From contig CAZNCQ010000003.1 of the NCBI GenBank assembly GCA_964571275.1, forward strand, positions 17,886 through 81,885: 64,000 nucleotides of DNA. The letters run 5' to 3'. Source of the DNA: DASRQZ01 sp964571275. Lineage in GTDB: Bacteria > Myxococcota_A > Polyangia > Fen-1088. Every line of letters starts with the position of its first letter. Positions within the stretch are counted from its first letter, which is position 1. The notes beneath the pieces were generated by a model. It made no database searches, was not told the origin of the DNA, and saw only the letters and a program-made list of their open reading frames with translations. The position numbers and the translations under genes were made by a program. Below are positions 37,530 through 46,169 of the stretch, one piece after another.

Positions 37530-37554
37530 CGATCCTCCTTCGTCGCGATCTAGT

Positions 37555-38889
37555 CTAGAAGCTGTAGACCACCGACAACGTCTGCACGTTGTTGGGCACG
37601 CTGGGCGAGCCCGCGAGCTCGCGGTTGATGAGCACCTCGCCCTTGACGATCACCGACTCCCAGAGATCGACGCGCAGCCCGCCCGTGATTCGATCCACCA
37701 GCAGCGGCGTGAAGCCCTGAAACCAGGCGTGGCGCCGCTCGTAGCGCCCGTAGATCGTGATCTTGTGAAGGGCGCCCGCGTCGATGGCCAACCCGTACGC
37801 GAGCTGCGCGTAATACCCGCGCTCGTGGAACGCCGATACCAGCTGGTAGACGCCCAGGCTGGTGAACTTCGGCGTGTGTCCCTCGTCCTCGTCGACGTGG
37901 ACGTACTCCGCGTTGAGATAGAGCCCCGCGACCGCGATGCGCAGATCTCCGTCGAGCACGCGCTGGAGCACCTGCCGATCTTGCTGGTCGTTGCGCGGGC
38001 CGTAGACGCCGCTGCCACCGAGCTTGAGCTGAAAGCGCGGCAGGTTCAGCTCGTAGCCGAGGCGCCCGCTGCCGACCGGCACGCCGGTCAACGAGACGTC
38101 GGGCATCTGCAGCGACTCGACGAAGCTGCCGCTGGTGGTGGCCGCGAGATTGAGGCTGACCGCCGACCACGCAGCGGGGATCTGAACGCGGTAGAACGCC
38201 TTCGCGCCCAGCGACTGCCCGGTGGTGTAGCGCGCCAGCAGCGACGGCGTGACGCCGATGCGAATGTTGGATTCGTTGTCCAGGTACTCGATGCCGACGA
38301 CGGAATCGAACTTGCCCACGCTCAGCGCCAGCTCTTGCGCGTCGAACGGCACCCACCGCGCGAACGCCTGCTCGAGGAGCGGGCGCGTGTCATCGCCCGT
38401 GCCGGTGAACCGCGGCAGAAGTTGCAGCCGCGAGAAGAACATCAGCGGCGCCGCCGGCACGTTGTAACGTAGATCGAAATCGACCACGTTCACCAGCGGC
38501 GACGCATGACCGCCGATACCGACCGAGCGCGGGAGGAAGCCGTTGACGAAGCGCCCGCCGGCGTCGGTCGAGGCGACGTCGCCGCGCGAGTTCACCGCGG
38601 TCGCGAAGGTGTCGACGCCGTAGTCGGCTGGCAGCCGCGTGTCCCCGGCGGGGAAGCTGGTGCCGTCGCCCTGCGCGTGCGCGAACCCGAGGTCGACGTA
38701 GCCGCTCACCTGGAAGGCGGGCGGCGACGCGCTTCCCTCGGCGGGCGTGTACCCGTCGCCGGCGTTGTCGGCGTCGACGCCGCTGTCGTCGGCGGCCGCC
38801 GGCTGCTGGGCGCGCGCCGCGAACGGCGCCAGCAGCAGCCCGAACCCGAGCGCCAGTGTGTACCGGGCTGCGCCGCGAGCGCGCATCAT
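37555..38889 (-). CDS. Outer-membrane beta-barrel (porin-like) protein
   Basis: After the start at 38889 there is a signal peptide (LALGFGLLLAPFAARAQ), then an acidic/Gly stretch and alternating strands typical of an outer-membrane barrel, for example YVDLGFAHAQGDG, LGYELNLPRFQLKLGG and GLYLNAEYVHVDEDEG. The chain ends in SVVYSF, with the terminal Phe that barrel proteins use for assembly. The 444 residues would give roughly 16-18 strands. Its start overlaps the stop of the upstream lipoprotein gene by four bases, and the cupredoxin gene follows 26 bases later. No specific porin family is recognised. Confidence 0.75.
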   Translation of the reverse strand: MMRARGAARYTLALGFGLLLAPFAARAQQPAAADDSGVDADNAGDGYTPAEGSASPPAFQVSGYVDLGFAHAQGDGTSFPAGDTRLPADYGVDTFATAVNSRGDVASTDAGGRFVNGFLPRSVGIGGHASPLVNVVDFDLRYNVPAAPLMFFSRLQLLPRFTGTGDDTRPLLEQAFARWVPFDAQELALSVGKFDSVVGIEYLDNESNIRIGVTPSLLARYTTGQSLGAKAFYRVQIPAAWSAVSLNLAATTSGSFVESLQMPDVSLTGVPVGSGRLGYELNLPRFQLKLGGSGVYGPRNDQQDRQVLQRVLDGDLRIAVAGLYLNAEYVHVDEDEGHTPKFTSLGVYQLVSAFHERGYYAQLAYGLAIDAGALHKITIYGRYERRHAWFQGFTPLLVDRITGGLRVDLWESVIVKGEVLINRELAGSPSVPNNVQTLSVVYSF

Positions 38890-40103
38890 TGGTTCGGCAC
38901 CGGGAGGCCGTTCCACATCACGAACGGACAGGCGGGTTGCAGATCCGTCCGCGCGATCGCTTTTTCGCCCAGGTTGTCCTCGATCGCGCGCTGCGAATCG
39001 AGCCAGACGCACGGGTCCGCGGTGGCGGTGATCGACGTGAAACAGCCGCCGTCGAGGGCGACCCGCTTGATCTTGGCCCTGTACACCGCGGGGTCGCCGC
39101 CGTTTTGCTCGACCAGCATCTCGTCCTGATCGAAGAACTCCTTCGCAGCCGGCGGCAACGTCACGATGTGCAGGCGCCAGAGCGCGCCGAACTGGGGCCG
39201 GGGCTGCCCGTTAGGATTGATGGTGATACGCCCCGGCAGGTGACTGAACAGCGGCGCGACGCCGCCGACGTTGGGTGCGCCCGCGAGCTTCAGGCCGCCG
39301 TCCGCGTCGTACTGCTTGAACAGGAACAGCGGCACGTCCTCGATCGCGCCGGTGGCGTCGACGTCGAAGTTATCGGTCCCGAAGTCGACGTAGTCGACCG
39401 AAGCGCCGTCGAGCCAACCGGTCAACGACTGCGAGCTGGCCACGACCGCGGCCAGGTCGTCGATGCCGTTCTTCAAGTAGTTGCCCACCGTCGGCGCGAC
39501 CGTGGGCACGACGATGTCGGCGGCCGACGGTAACGACAAGTCGCTCGGCCCGATCGACGCGAAGCGGTTCGGCCCCTGATGCATGACCAGGTGGTCGTCG
39601 AACAGCTGGCGCGCCGACGTATACTTCGTGGGCGCCGTGCCGGGCGGCACCTCGACGTAGAACACCCGCCAGAACGGACTATAGAAAGCGCTCTGCGGGC
39701 CGATGCTGAAGATTGGCCCGGTCAGGTTGCCGTTTGCGTCGCGCAGCCGATTGGCCTTGGGCGCCTGGTCATTCCAGGCCGTGACCAGGAAGTACATCGG
39801 CTCGAGCCAGATCTGCGCGTAGTTGGCCCAGAAGTCGGTGGTGATGTAGGCCATCGGCTGGCCCTCGGCGAACGCCAGCTTGAACTGCAGGACCTCGTTG
39901 CCGTTGGCGCCTTTGTCGACGAAGTAGTTACAATCCAGGCCGGCAGGATTCACGCAAACGCTGCCGCCGCGATACGACTGCTGCAGATCGGCCATCGTCC
40001 ACAGGCGCTGCGCCGTCGCCGCGGAAGTCCCACCGCCGCATGACGCTGCCGTCAACAGGAGCGGCACAATGAGCGGCGCAATCGCCGCACGGTAGCCTTT
40101 CAC
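38886..40103 (-). CDS. Unknown lipoprotein, first of the cupredoxin/barrel set
   Basis: I place the start at a GTG at 40103, where the signal sequence begins (GYRAAIAPLIVPLLLTAASC, Cys as the lipidation site); the longer open frame upstream is not conserved-looking. The mature protein has about 380 residues, mostly beta with aromatic-rich segments such as FWANYAQIWLEPMYFLVTAW and SPFWRVFYVEVPPG, and five to six Cys. No known domain is recognised. It overlaps the barrel gene by four bases, so the products are likely to work together at the outer membrane. The call as a lipoprotein is firm; function is open. Confidence 0.72.
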   Translation of the reverse strand: MKGYRAAIAPLIVPLLLTAASCGGGTSAATAQRLWTMADLQQSYRGGSVCVNPAGLDCNYFVDKGANGNEVLQFKLAFAEGQPMAYITTDFWANYAQIWLEPMYFLVTAWNDQAPKANRLRDANGNLTGPIFSIGPQSAFYSPFWRVFYVEVPPGTAPTKYTSARQLFDDHLVMHQGPNRFASIGPSDLSLPSAADIVVPTVAPTVGNYLKNGIDDLAAVVASSQSLTGWLDGASVDYVDFGTDNFDVDATGAIEDVPLFLFKQYDADGGLKLAGAPNVGGVAPLFSHLPGRITINPNGQPRPQFGALWRLHIVTLPPAAKEFFDQDEMLVEQNGGDPAVYRAKIKRVALDGGCFTSITATADPCVWLDSQRAIEDNLGEKAIARTDLQPACPFVMWNGLPVPNQ

Positions 40104-40241
40104 GGGCTCGACGTTAAACGCGACTCGTCGGCAGGGGAAGTTTTTTCCGTCGCGCGTGGTTGGGGGTGCACGTCGTGTGGCCGACGCCCGCCGCGCCGCC
40201 CGCGCGTTGACCGTCGCCGATGCGTGCTTAGGCTCAGGGCG

Positions 40242-41159
40242 ATGGCTCAATCGACTGACAACCGTCGCGCCACCGCGGGTGTGCTGTCGAGCTACGTGCG
40301 CACGGCCGTGCTCATGTCGGTGCTGATTGCGTTGCTCGCGATCGGCGGCCGCGCGATCGGTGGCGTCCAGGGCATGTTGACGTTCGGCGCGATCGGATTG
40401 GCGCTGAACTTCGTGATGTACTGGTTCTCGGATCGTATCGCGCTGCTCGCGCACCGAGCGCAAGAAGTCAGCCGCGCCGAGGCGCCCACGCTGTTCGCGA
40501 TCGTCGAACGCCTCACGAAACGGGCCGGCATGCCGATGCCGCGCATCTATCTCATCCCGTCGGCGGCGGCCAATGCCTTCGCGACCGGCCGCAACCCGAA
40601 CCATGCCGCGGTCGCGGTGACCGACGGTATCTTGCAGATCCTGTCGGAGCGCGAGCTCGAAGGCGTGCTCGCCCACGAGCTGTCACACGTCCGTAACCGC
40701 GACGTGCTCATCGCGACCGTCGCCGCCGGTGTCGCCGGGTTGATCTCCACGCTCGGACACGTGCTGCAGTGGGGACTGATGTTCGGCGGCGGCTCGCGCA
40801 ATGACGACGAGCGGGGCAGCGGACTCGCGGCGCTGGCCTGGATCGTGGTCGCGCCGATCATCGCGCTCTTGATCCAGCTCGCGATCAGCCGCTCGCGCGA
40901 GCTCGGCGCCGACAGCGCGGGTGCGGCGCTGTCCGGTGATCCCGGCGCGCTCGCGGACGCGCTGGTGACGCTGGAGCAGTCGAAGACCGTGCGGCCGTAC
41001 GAATTCGCGGGGCCGGCGACGTCGCACCTGTTCATCGTCAACCCGCTGCGCGGGGGCGCGGCGGCGGCTCTGATGGGGCTGTTCTCGACGCACCCGCCGA
41101 CCGAGGAGCGCGTGCGCCGGCTGCGCCAGATGAGCCAGCAACGGCCGCGGCGAGGTTAG
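40242..41159 (+). CDS. htpX: HtpX-type membrane metalloprotease
   Basis: HtpX is a membrane-bound zinc protease of protein quality control. The 305 residues include two N-terminal helices (VLMSVLIALLAIGG and MLTFGAIGLALNFVMYW), the HELSH zinc motif with His145, two further helices near 160 and 205, and the later SRSRELGADSAGA stretch with the third zinc ligand. MPRIYLIPSAAANAFATGRN is the family signature. The terminal FSTHPPTEERVRRL is typical. ATG at 40242 is preferred over a GTG at 40224. It is divergent from the lipoprotein gene. Confidence 0.93.
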   Translation: MAQSTDNRRATAGVLSSYVRTAVLMSVLIALLAIGGRAIGGVQGMLTFGAIGLALNFVMYWFSDRIALLAHRAQEVSRAEAPTLFAIVERLTKRAGMPMPRIYLIPSAAANAFATGRNPNHAAVAVTDGILQILSERELEGVLAHELSHVRNRDVLIATVAAGVAGLISTLGHVLQWGLMFGGGSRNDDERGSGLAALAWIVVAPIIALLIQLAISRSRELGADSAGAALSGDPGALADALVTLEQSKTVRPYEFAGPATSHLFIVNPLRGGAAAALMGLFSTHPPTEERVRRLRQMSQQRPRRG

Positions 41160-41255
41160 GCGCCGGCCGAGAGACCGGATAGGGACCGCACCCGAGCAGA
41201 CGGTCATGTGCGAAAAAAACGTCCGCCGCGGCGAATCTTGGAATAGATAAGCGCC

Positions 41256-41915
41256 GTGGCGAGCTCGAGCACGATCCTGATCTTGTCGGCGTGGGAGCCG
41301 GAGCTCGCGCCGTTGCGCGGATTGCTCGCGCGCCCGGCGGCGAGAGCGCTGGCCCGCAGGGTCCGCTGCCGCGCGGTCGGCGTCGGCGCGATCGACGCGG
41401 GCATCGGGGCGGCGCACGCCATCGCGGAGATCTTCCCGGCACGGATCATCTTCGTCGGAACCGCTGGCAGCTACGCAGTGACAGGGGGCACGCTGGCAAT
41501 CGGGGCCGTCGCGCTCCCCGAAGAGATGGTGCTGTGCTCGACGGCGACGTTGCGGGGTGACGGCTACCTGCCGGCGCCGATGGTGCTACGGACGGCGGCG
41601 GCCCCGGCCCTGCTGGCGGATCTGCGGCGCGCGGCGCCGGAGGCAGCTTCGCGCGGCGCGGTCGCCACTCCGCTCGCCATTACCCGAACGCTGACGCTGG
41701 CGCGCCGGATCGCGCGCAGCACGGGCGCCGTCGTTGAAAACCTGGAGGCGTTCGCGGTCGCGCGCGCCGCCTCGCGCGCCGAGGTGCCCATGGCGGCGGT
41801 GCTCGGCATCGCGAACCGCGTGGGCCCGCGCGCGCACGCGGAGTGGCGGCGCCACCATCAGGCGGCGTCGAAGGCCGCGTGCGACGTCGTCTGGACCTGC
41901 CTGCGCGACACCTAG
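41256..41915 (+). CDS. Nucleosidase/phosphorylase of the futalosine-hydrolase type
   Basis: The 219-residue protein belongs to the purine nucleoside phosphorylase/nucleosidase fold. It has the early LILSAWEPELAPL and VGTAGSYA strands, the VENLEAFAVARAA segment equivalent to the nucleosidase MEG site, and IANRVGPRAHAEW, which resembles the NxVGxRDRxxW end of futalosine hydrolase (MqnB) in the alternative menaquinone pathway. Against that call, it is divergent in the base-binding region and no other mqn gene is in the window. The start is GTG at 41256. It is convergent with clpP. Confidence 0.6.
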   Translation: MASSSTILILSAWEPELAPLRGLLARPAARALARRVRCRAVGVGAIDAGIGAAHAIAEIFPARIIFVGTAGSYAVTGGTLAIGAVALPEEMVLCSTATLRGDGYLPAPMVLRTAAAPALLADLRRAAPEAASRGAVATPLAITRTLTLARRIARSTGAVVENLEAFAVARAASRAEVPMAAVLGIANRVGPRAHAEWRRHHQAASKAACDVVWTCLRDT

Positions 41916-41941
41916 CGCACCGCACCAGCGCGTGCTCGGGC

Positions 41942-42568
41942 CTAGCGCGGGCGGTTTTCGTTGGTCAGGACTTGATCGATGAGGCCGTACATCTTGGCCT
42001 CGTCCGCCGACATGAAATTGTCGCGCTCGGTGTCGCGCTGGATCTTCTCCACGGGCTGGCCGGTGTGCTTCGCGTAGAGCGCGTTCAGTGTCTCGCGCGC
42101 GTGCAGCACCTCCTTCGCGTGGATCGCGATGTCGGTCGCTTGCCCGCGGAATCCACTGGCGAGCGGCTGGTGGATCATCACACGGGCGTTGGGCAGCGCG
42201 CTGCGCTTGCCGGCGGCGCCCGCGGCCAGCAGAAAGCTGCCCATCGACGCCGCCTGCCCCACACAGAACGTCGCGACCGGGCAGCGCAGCGCCTGCATGG
42301 TGTCGTAGATCGCCAGCCCCGCAGAGACATCGCCGCCCGGCGAGTTGATGTACATCATCACGTCCTTGTCGGGGTCCTCGGATTCGAGGAACAGCAACTG
42401 CGCGACGACGACATTGGCTACATCGGTGTCGATCTCCGCGCCGAGGAAGATGATGCGGTCATTGAGCAGACGCGAGAACAGGTCCCACCCGCGCTCGCCC
42501 CGATGCGTCTGCTCGACCACGGTAGGGACGAGGAGACGGATATCGGAGGGATATCCCGAGCGGCTCAT
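41942..42568 (-). CDS. clpP: ATP-dependent Clp protease proteolytic subunit ClpP
   Basis: ClpP is the barrel-forming serine protease of the Clp system. The 208 residues contain the oxyanion loop YINSPGGDVSAGLAIYDTM, the catalytic Ser108 in GQAASMGSF, His133 in MIHQPLASG, and Asp183 in RDTERDNF. The N-terminal axial-loop segment LVPTVVEQTHRGERGWDLFS and the WDL hydrophobic site are standard. It is unusual in genetic setting: no tig or clpX is nearby, and its start overlaps the stop of a two-domain DNA-binding gene by four bases. It may therefore be a second ClpP paralogue with its own regulation. Confidence 0.95.
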   Translation of the reverse strand: MSRSGYPSDIRLLVPTVVEQTHRGERGWDLFSRLLNDRIIFLGAEIDTDVANVVVAQLLFLESEDPDKDVMMYINSPGGDVSAGLAIYDTMQALRCPVATFCVGQAASMGSFLLAAGAAGKRSALPNARVMIHQPLASGFRGQATDIAIHAKEVLHARETLNALYAKHTGQPVEKIQRDTERDNFMSADEAKMYGLIDQVLTNENRPR

Positions 42569-42990
42569 GGCTTCTCCGGCGTCGAGAGCCAGGCCACCAG
42601 CGCCGCGCGCGAGAACCGCCAGACCGAGCCGAGCTTGCGCCCCGGCAGCTTGCCGGTCTCGGCCATCTCGACGACGACCGCCTGATCGACCTGCAGGAAC
42701 TGGCCGGCCTGGTCAGCGTTCATGACCTCGGGAGGGTCGAAGGGCTGGAACGAATACGAGCCCAGCGTCGGACCGGCGTCACCGACGTCCACGGTCACCT
42801 TGTGGGTCGACAGCGAGCCGAGCGCGGTCAGCCCGCGCGGGCTGTCGGGATCGACGTACTTCGTGACCAGACCGGCCACCAGGTCCTTCTTGCGCATCCC
42901 CAGGGCTTCCGCGGCCCGGTCGAGCTTGTCGACGGCATTCGAGGGCAAACGCACGAACAGCGCACCTTCACTCGGCGTCTTCTTCGGCAT
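42565..42990 (-). CDS. DNA-binding protein with RHH-like and HTH_17 (excisionase-type) parts
   Basis: About 141 residues from the ATG at 42990; a TTG two codons earlier is also open. The N-terminal part FVRLPSNAVDKLDRAAEALG resembles a ribbon-helix-helix dimerisation unit with a short strand and two helices. The C-terminal 65 residues (EVMNADQAGQFLQVDQAVVV, then GKLPGRKLGSVWRFSRAALVAWL) are the helix-turn-helix type of excisionase/MerR-like proteins. The combination suggests a small repressor. It overlaps clpP by four bases and sits next to helically phased ATATCC repeats, so autoregulation and control of clpP are possible. Confidence 0.7.
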   Translation of the reverse strand: MPKKTPSEGALFVRLPSNAVDKLDRAAEALGMRKKDLVAGLVTKYVDPDSPRGLTALGSLSTHKVTVDVGDAGPTLGSYSFQPFDPPEVMNADQAGQFLQVDQAVVVEMAETGKLPGRKLGSVWRFSRAALVAWLSTPEKP

Positions 42991-43015
42991 ATCCAAAAGA
43001 TATCCCGAAATATCC
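42989..43015. promoter_or_regulatory. Three ATATCC repeats at 10-11 base spacing
   Basis: ATATCC begins at 42989, 43000 and 43010, spaced 11 and 10 bases, about one helical turn each. The block covers the start of the DNA-binding gene and is a candidate operator. Related copies, ATATCG at 42540 and ATATCC at 42551, spaced 11 bases, lie at the clpP start. Confidence 0.45.
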
Positions 43016-43021
43016 CCCGGT

Positions 43022-43088
43022 CAAGCGATGTCGCAAGCGATGTCGCAAGCGATGTCGCAAGCGATGTCGCAAGCGATGTCGCAAGCGA
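43022..43088. repeat. 12-base palindromic tandem repeat before a scaffold gap
   Basis: The unit CAAGCGATGTCG starts at 43022 and recurs at 43034, 43046, 43058, 43070 and 43082, nearly perfectly. Each period contains TCGCAAGCGA, an inverted repeat. The bases after the gap (TGTCG) continue the unit, so the array is probably longer than assembled. Confidence 0.9.
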
Positions 43089-43188
43089 NNNNNNNNNNNN
43101 NNNNNNNNNNNNNNNNNNNNNNNNNNNNNNNNNNNNNNNNNNNNNNNNNNNNNNNNNNNNNNNNNNNNNNNNNNNNNNNNNNNNNNNN
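43089..43188. other. Scaffold gap of exactly 100 N
   Basis: All bases are N, within the 12-base repeat array. The true size of the array is unknown. The gap lies between the DNA-binding gene and the GAF gene, and the remaining intergenic bases hold only the repeat and the operator-like block. Confidence 0.97.
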
Positions 43189-43213
43189 TGTCGAACGTAG
43201 GCGGCTCGCGAGG

Positions 43214-43975
43214 CTATGCCGCGTTCGCGGAGCCGGCGAGCTGCGCGCGCAGCTCCTCGAGATCGCGCAACGCCTTGCGCTCGGCCTGATCGACCCAGGT
43301 GGTCGGTGGCAGCTCCGCGGAGCGGGCCAGCTTGGCCAGCGCGCGCAGATCGCCCTCGAGCCGCGCGATCGTCGTCTGGACGGCCTGCACGGCGGCCGCG
43401 TCTGCCACAGGGCCGGGCAACGAGACCGGCGTCGCCGCGACGGTAGCTTCGATCGGCGCCGCGACCGGCGCAGGCGTCTCGCTCACCGCCTCCACGACCG
43501 GTACGTGCACCGACTCCGCCATCAGCCCCTCGCGCTGCGCCTTGCGCAACGCCAGGCTGTCGAGCGCCAGCGCGCACTGCCGCGCCAGCGCGATGCTGAG
43601 CGCGCGCTCACCCGGCCCCACGGTGCGGCTGGGCTTCATCGCGATCTCGACCGCGCCGAAGCGACGGCCAGCGATCGCCAGCGGAATCAGCGCGCGCGCC
43701 GGCACGCCGTCGTTCTCGTCGGTGAACAGCGGCGTGGTCACGGCGTCGTCGTCGGCGCGAAAGACGACCTGGTCGGCGGGCAGCAGCTTCATCGTCTCGC
43801 TGACGACATGCTCGATGATCGTCCCGCGGTCCTCGAGCACGGCCAGCTGATCGGCGAGCGCATCGAGCCGTCCCAGCCACTCGCCATCGGCGAGCGCCGG
43901 CGCGGAGGCAGCCGCGCCGCGCGGCTTGCGACGACGTTCTCCCCCCGAGACACCCGTGGACTTCGTTGCTGCCAT
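43214..43975 (-). CDS. GAF-domain-like protein
   Basis: The 253-residue protein has a GAF-like domain at about 35-150: DRGTIIEHVVSETMKLLPAD, then RALIPLAIAGRRFGAVEIAM and ALSIALARQCALALDSLALR, the usual strand-helix pattern with the final helix. The remainder is Ala/Pro-rich and then helical, probably coiled-coil. No kinase, cyclase or DNA-binding domain is attached, so it may act as a partner subunit for ligand or redox sensing. The basic N terminus has no signal peptide. It is divergent from hemE, with about 140 bases between, where no clear promoter is seen. Confidence 0.62.
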   Translation of the reverse strand: MAATKSTGVSGGERRRKPRGAAASAPALADGEWLGRLDALADQLAVLEDRGTIIEHVVSETMKLLPADQVVFRADDDAVTTPLFTDENDGVPARALIPLAIAGRRFGAVEIAMKPSRTVGPGERALSIALARQCALALDSLALRKAQREGLMAESVHVPVVEAVSETPAPVAAPIEATVAATPVSLPGPVADAAAVQAVQTTIARLEGDLRALAKLARSAELPPTTWVDQAERKALRDLEELRAQLAGSANAA

Positions 43976-44115
43976 TCTGATGAAGCTCCGTGCCGCTGCC
44001 TTGCGGACGCGACGAGCCTTATAGATTAACCGCGGTCAGGAGGGAAGCTAGTGCGAGCCCGTGACCCCCGGCGCTAAATCCGCGTCCGCTTGGTTTCGGG
44101 TAAAGTACGCCCCAC

Positions 44116-45162
44116 GTGAAGAACCAAGACCAGCCCCCGTCACCGTCGTCGGGATCCCTGTACTTGCGCGCATGCCGCGGCGAGGCGACGCCACGGCCAC
44201 CGCTGTGGATGATGCGCCAGGCGGGGCGCTACCTGCCCGAGTACCGCAAGGTGCGGCAGAGCGTGTCGTTCCTCGACCTGTGCAAGACGCCCCGCCTGGC
44301 CGCCGAGGTGACGCTGCAACCGATCCATCGCTTCGGCTTCGATGCGGCGATCTTGTTTTCTGATCTGCTCGTGCCGCTGGAAGCCATGGGGCTCGAAGTG
44401 CAGTTCACCGAGCAGGGCCCACGGTTACCGTTCCCGGTGCGCACGCCCGCTGACCTCGAGCGCGTCACGCGCTTCGATCCGACGAAGCAGACCGACTTCG
44501 TGCTCGAGACGATCCGCCTGGTGCGCGAGCAGCTGGACGCGGACACGCCGCTCATCGGCTTCGCCGGTGCGCCCTTCACCGTCGCGACCTACGCCATCGA
44601 GGGCAAGACCGGCAAGAACTTCAGCGAGACCAAGAAGCTCTTCTACCGCGAGCCGGAAGCGGCGCGGCGCCTCTTGGCGTTGCTGGCCGAGACGACGCGC
44701 GACTACCTGCTGGCGCAGGTCGCCGCCGGGGCGCAGGCGATCCAGATCTTCGACTCGTGGGTCGGCGTGGTCTCGCCCGACGACTGGGACAGCTACGTGC
44801 TCGAGCCGACCCGGGCGCTGGTCGCGGCGGTCCGCGCCAGCGGCGTCCCCGTGATCTACTTCGGCAACGGCGCGACGACGATCCTGGATCGCATCGCCGC
44901 CGTGGGCGCCGACGTGTACGGCATCGACTGGCGCCTGCCGCTCGACGAGGCGCGCGCGCGGCTCGGTGGCGCGGCGGCGGTGCAGGGCAACCTCGATCCG
45001 GTGGTGCTGCTCGGACCGATCGCCGAGATCGAGCGCCGCGCAGCCGACGTCGTCCGTCGCGGCGGCGGGCGCGGGCACATTTTCAACCTGGGCCACGGCA
45101 TCCTGCCCGAGACGCCTATCGAAGGTGTCGAGGCGCTGGTGCGGACGGTGCGGGGAGCGTAG
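44116..45162 (+). CDS. hemE: Uroporphyrinogen decarboxylase
   Basis: HemE converts uroporphyrinogen III to coproporphyrinogen III. The 348 residues show the N-terminal active-site block PPLWMMRQAGRYLPEYRKVR, FSDLLVPLEAMGLEVQF, GFAGAPFTVATYAIEG, the IFDSWVGVVSPDDW block, and the end NLGHGILPETPIEGVEAL. The start is GTG at 44116. It leads hemE-hemH-hemY: the ferrochelatase starts eight bases after its stop, so the set is an operon. The coproporphyrinogen oxidase step is not in the window. Confidence 0.97.
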   Translation: MKNQDQPPSPSSGSLYLRACRGEATPRPPLWMMRQAGRYLPEYRKVRQSVSFLDLCKTPRLAAEVTLQPIHRFGFDAAILFSDLLVPLEAMGLEVQFTEQGPRLPFPVRTPADLERVTRFDPTKQTDFVLETIRLVREQLDADTPLIGFAGAPFTVATYAIEGKTGKNFSETKKLFYREPEAARRLLALLAETTRDYLLAQVAAGAQAIQIFDSWVGVVSPDDWDSYVLEPTRALVAAVRASGVPVIYFGNGATTILDRIAAVGADVYGIDWRLPLDEARARLGGAAAVQGNLDPVVLLGPIAEIERRAADVVRRGGGRGHIFNLGHGILPETPIEGVEALVRTVRGA

Positions 45163-45170
45163 GTCGCAGC

Positions 45171-46169
45171 GTGGCCAAGCCGGCCGACACGCTGGCGATC
45201 GTCGCGCTCAACCTGGGCGGCCCGGACTCGCCCGACGCCGTCGAGCCGTTCCTGCGCAACCTGTTCGCCGATCCGGACGTGATCCAGCTCGGGCCGTTGC
45301 TGCGCCCGCTGCAGCCGCTGATCGCGCGCGTCATCGCGCGCCGGCGCGCGCCGGTGTCGCGCGCGGCCTATCAGCAGATCGGGGGTCGCTCGCCGATCCT
45401 CGCCGAGTCGACCGACCAGGCGAAGGCGATCGCCGCCGAGCTGGTTGGACGCGGGCACGCCGCCCTGCCCTTCGTGGCCATGGCGTGCTGGAAGCCGTTT
45501 TCGGCCGACGCGGTGGCGGCGATCCGCGCCGCCGGCATCCACCACGCCGTCGCCGTGCCGCTCTACCCGCACTACTCCATCACGACGACCGGTTCGTCGT
45601 TCAAGGCGCTCGCGCGCGCGGTCGACGGCACCAGCGTGGAGGTCGCGCACGTCGAGCACTATCCCGATGCCGCCGGTTACATCGAGGCGCTGTGCGACCG
45701 CGTGGCCGAGGCCATTGCGACGCTGCCCGCGGAGCATCGCGCGACCGCGCCGATCGTCTTCTCCGCGCACGGGCTGCCCGAGTCGTACATCCGCAGGGGC
45801 GACCCCTATCTCGACGAGATCCGCACCACCGTGGGCGCGGCCACGCGCCGAGTGGGCATCGGGGGACGCGAGCAGCTGGCCTTTCAGAGTCGGCTGGGGC
45901 GACAAAAGTGGCTCGGCCCGTCCACCGAGGAGGTGCTGCGGGAGCTCGCCGCCGCCGGCCACCGCGCGCTCGTCATCTGTCCTGTCGCCTTCACCGGCGA
46001 GCACATAGAGACGCTGCAGGAGATCGACATTCTTTATCGAGAACAGGCGCAAAAGCAGGGCATCACGCACTTCGCACGCGCGCGCACCGTCGGGACCCAC
46101 CCGGCGTTCATCGGCGCGCTCGCCGATCTCGCCGAGGGCGCGGCGCGCGCCAAGGGCTGGCTGCACTAG
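45171..46169 (+). CDS. hemH: Ferrochelatase
   Basis: HemH inserts ferrous iron into porphyrin. The GTG at 45171 gives 332 residues starting with AKPADTLAIVALNLGGPDSP. The catalytic His is in FSAHGLPESYIRRGD and the conserved Glu in VAFTGEHIETLQEIDILY. YPHYSITTTGSSFKAL and FQSRLGRQKWLGP are also standard. No C-terminal Cys cluster is seen, so it should not carry the 2Fe-2S group found in some ferrochelatases. It is eight bases after hemE, and the next start codon overlaps its stop. Confidence 0.95.
   Translation: MAKPADTLAIVALNLGGPDSPDAVEPFLRNLFADPDVIQLGPLLRPLQPLIARVIARRRAPVSRAAYQQIGGRSPILAESTDQAKAIAAELVGRGHAALPFVAMACWKPFSADAVAAIRAAGIHHAVAVPLYPHYSITTTGSSFKALARAVDGTSVEVAHVEHYPDAAGYIEALCDRVAEAIATLPAEHRATAPIVFSAHGLPESYIRRGDPYLDEIRTTVGAATRRVGIGGREQLAFQSRLGRQKWLGPSTEEVLRELAAAGHRALVICPVAFTGEHIETLQEIDILYREQAQKQGITHFARARTVGTHPAFIGALADLAEGAARAKGWLH

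Noticed and set aside
43022..43088. CRISPR array
   Set aside because: Units are 12 bases and directly adjacent, with no spacers, and no cas gene is in the window.
43022..43200. A protein made of Met-Ser-Gln-Ala repeats encoded by the 12-base array
   Set aside because: The open reading is only a consequence of the repeat period being a multiple of three and runs through N bases; no start signal or domain.
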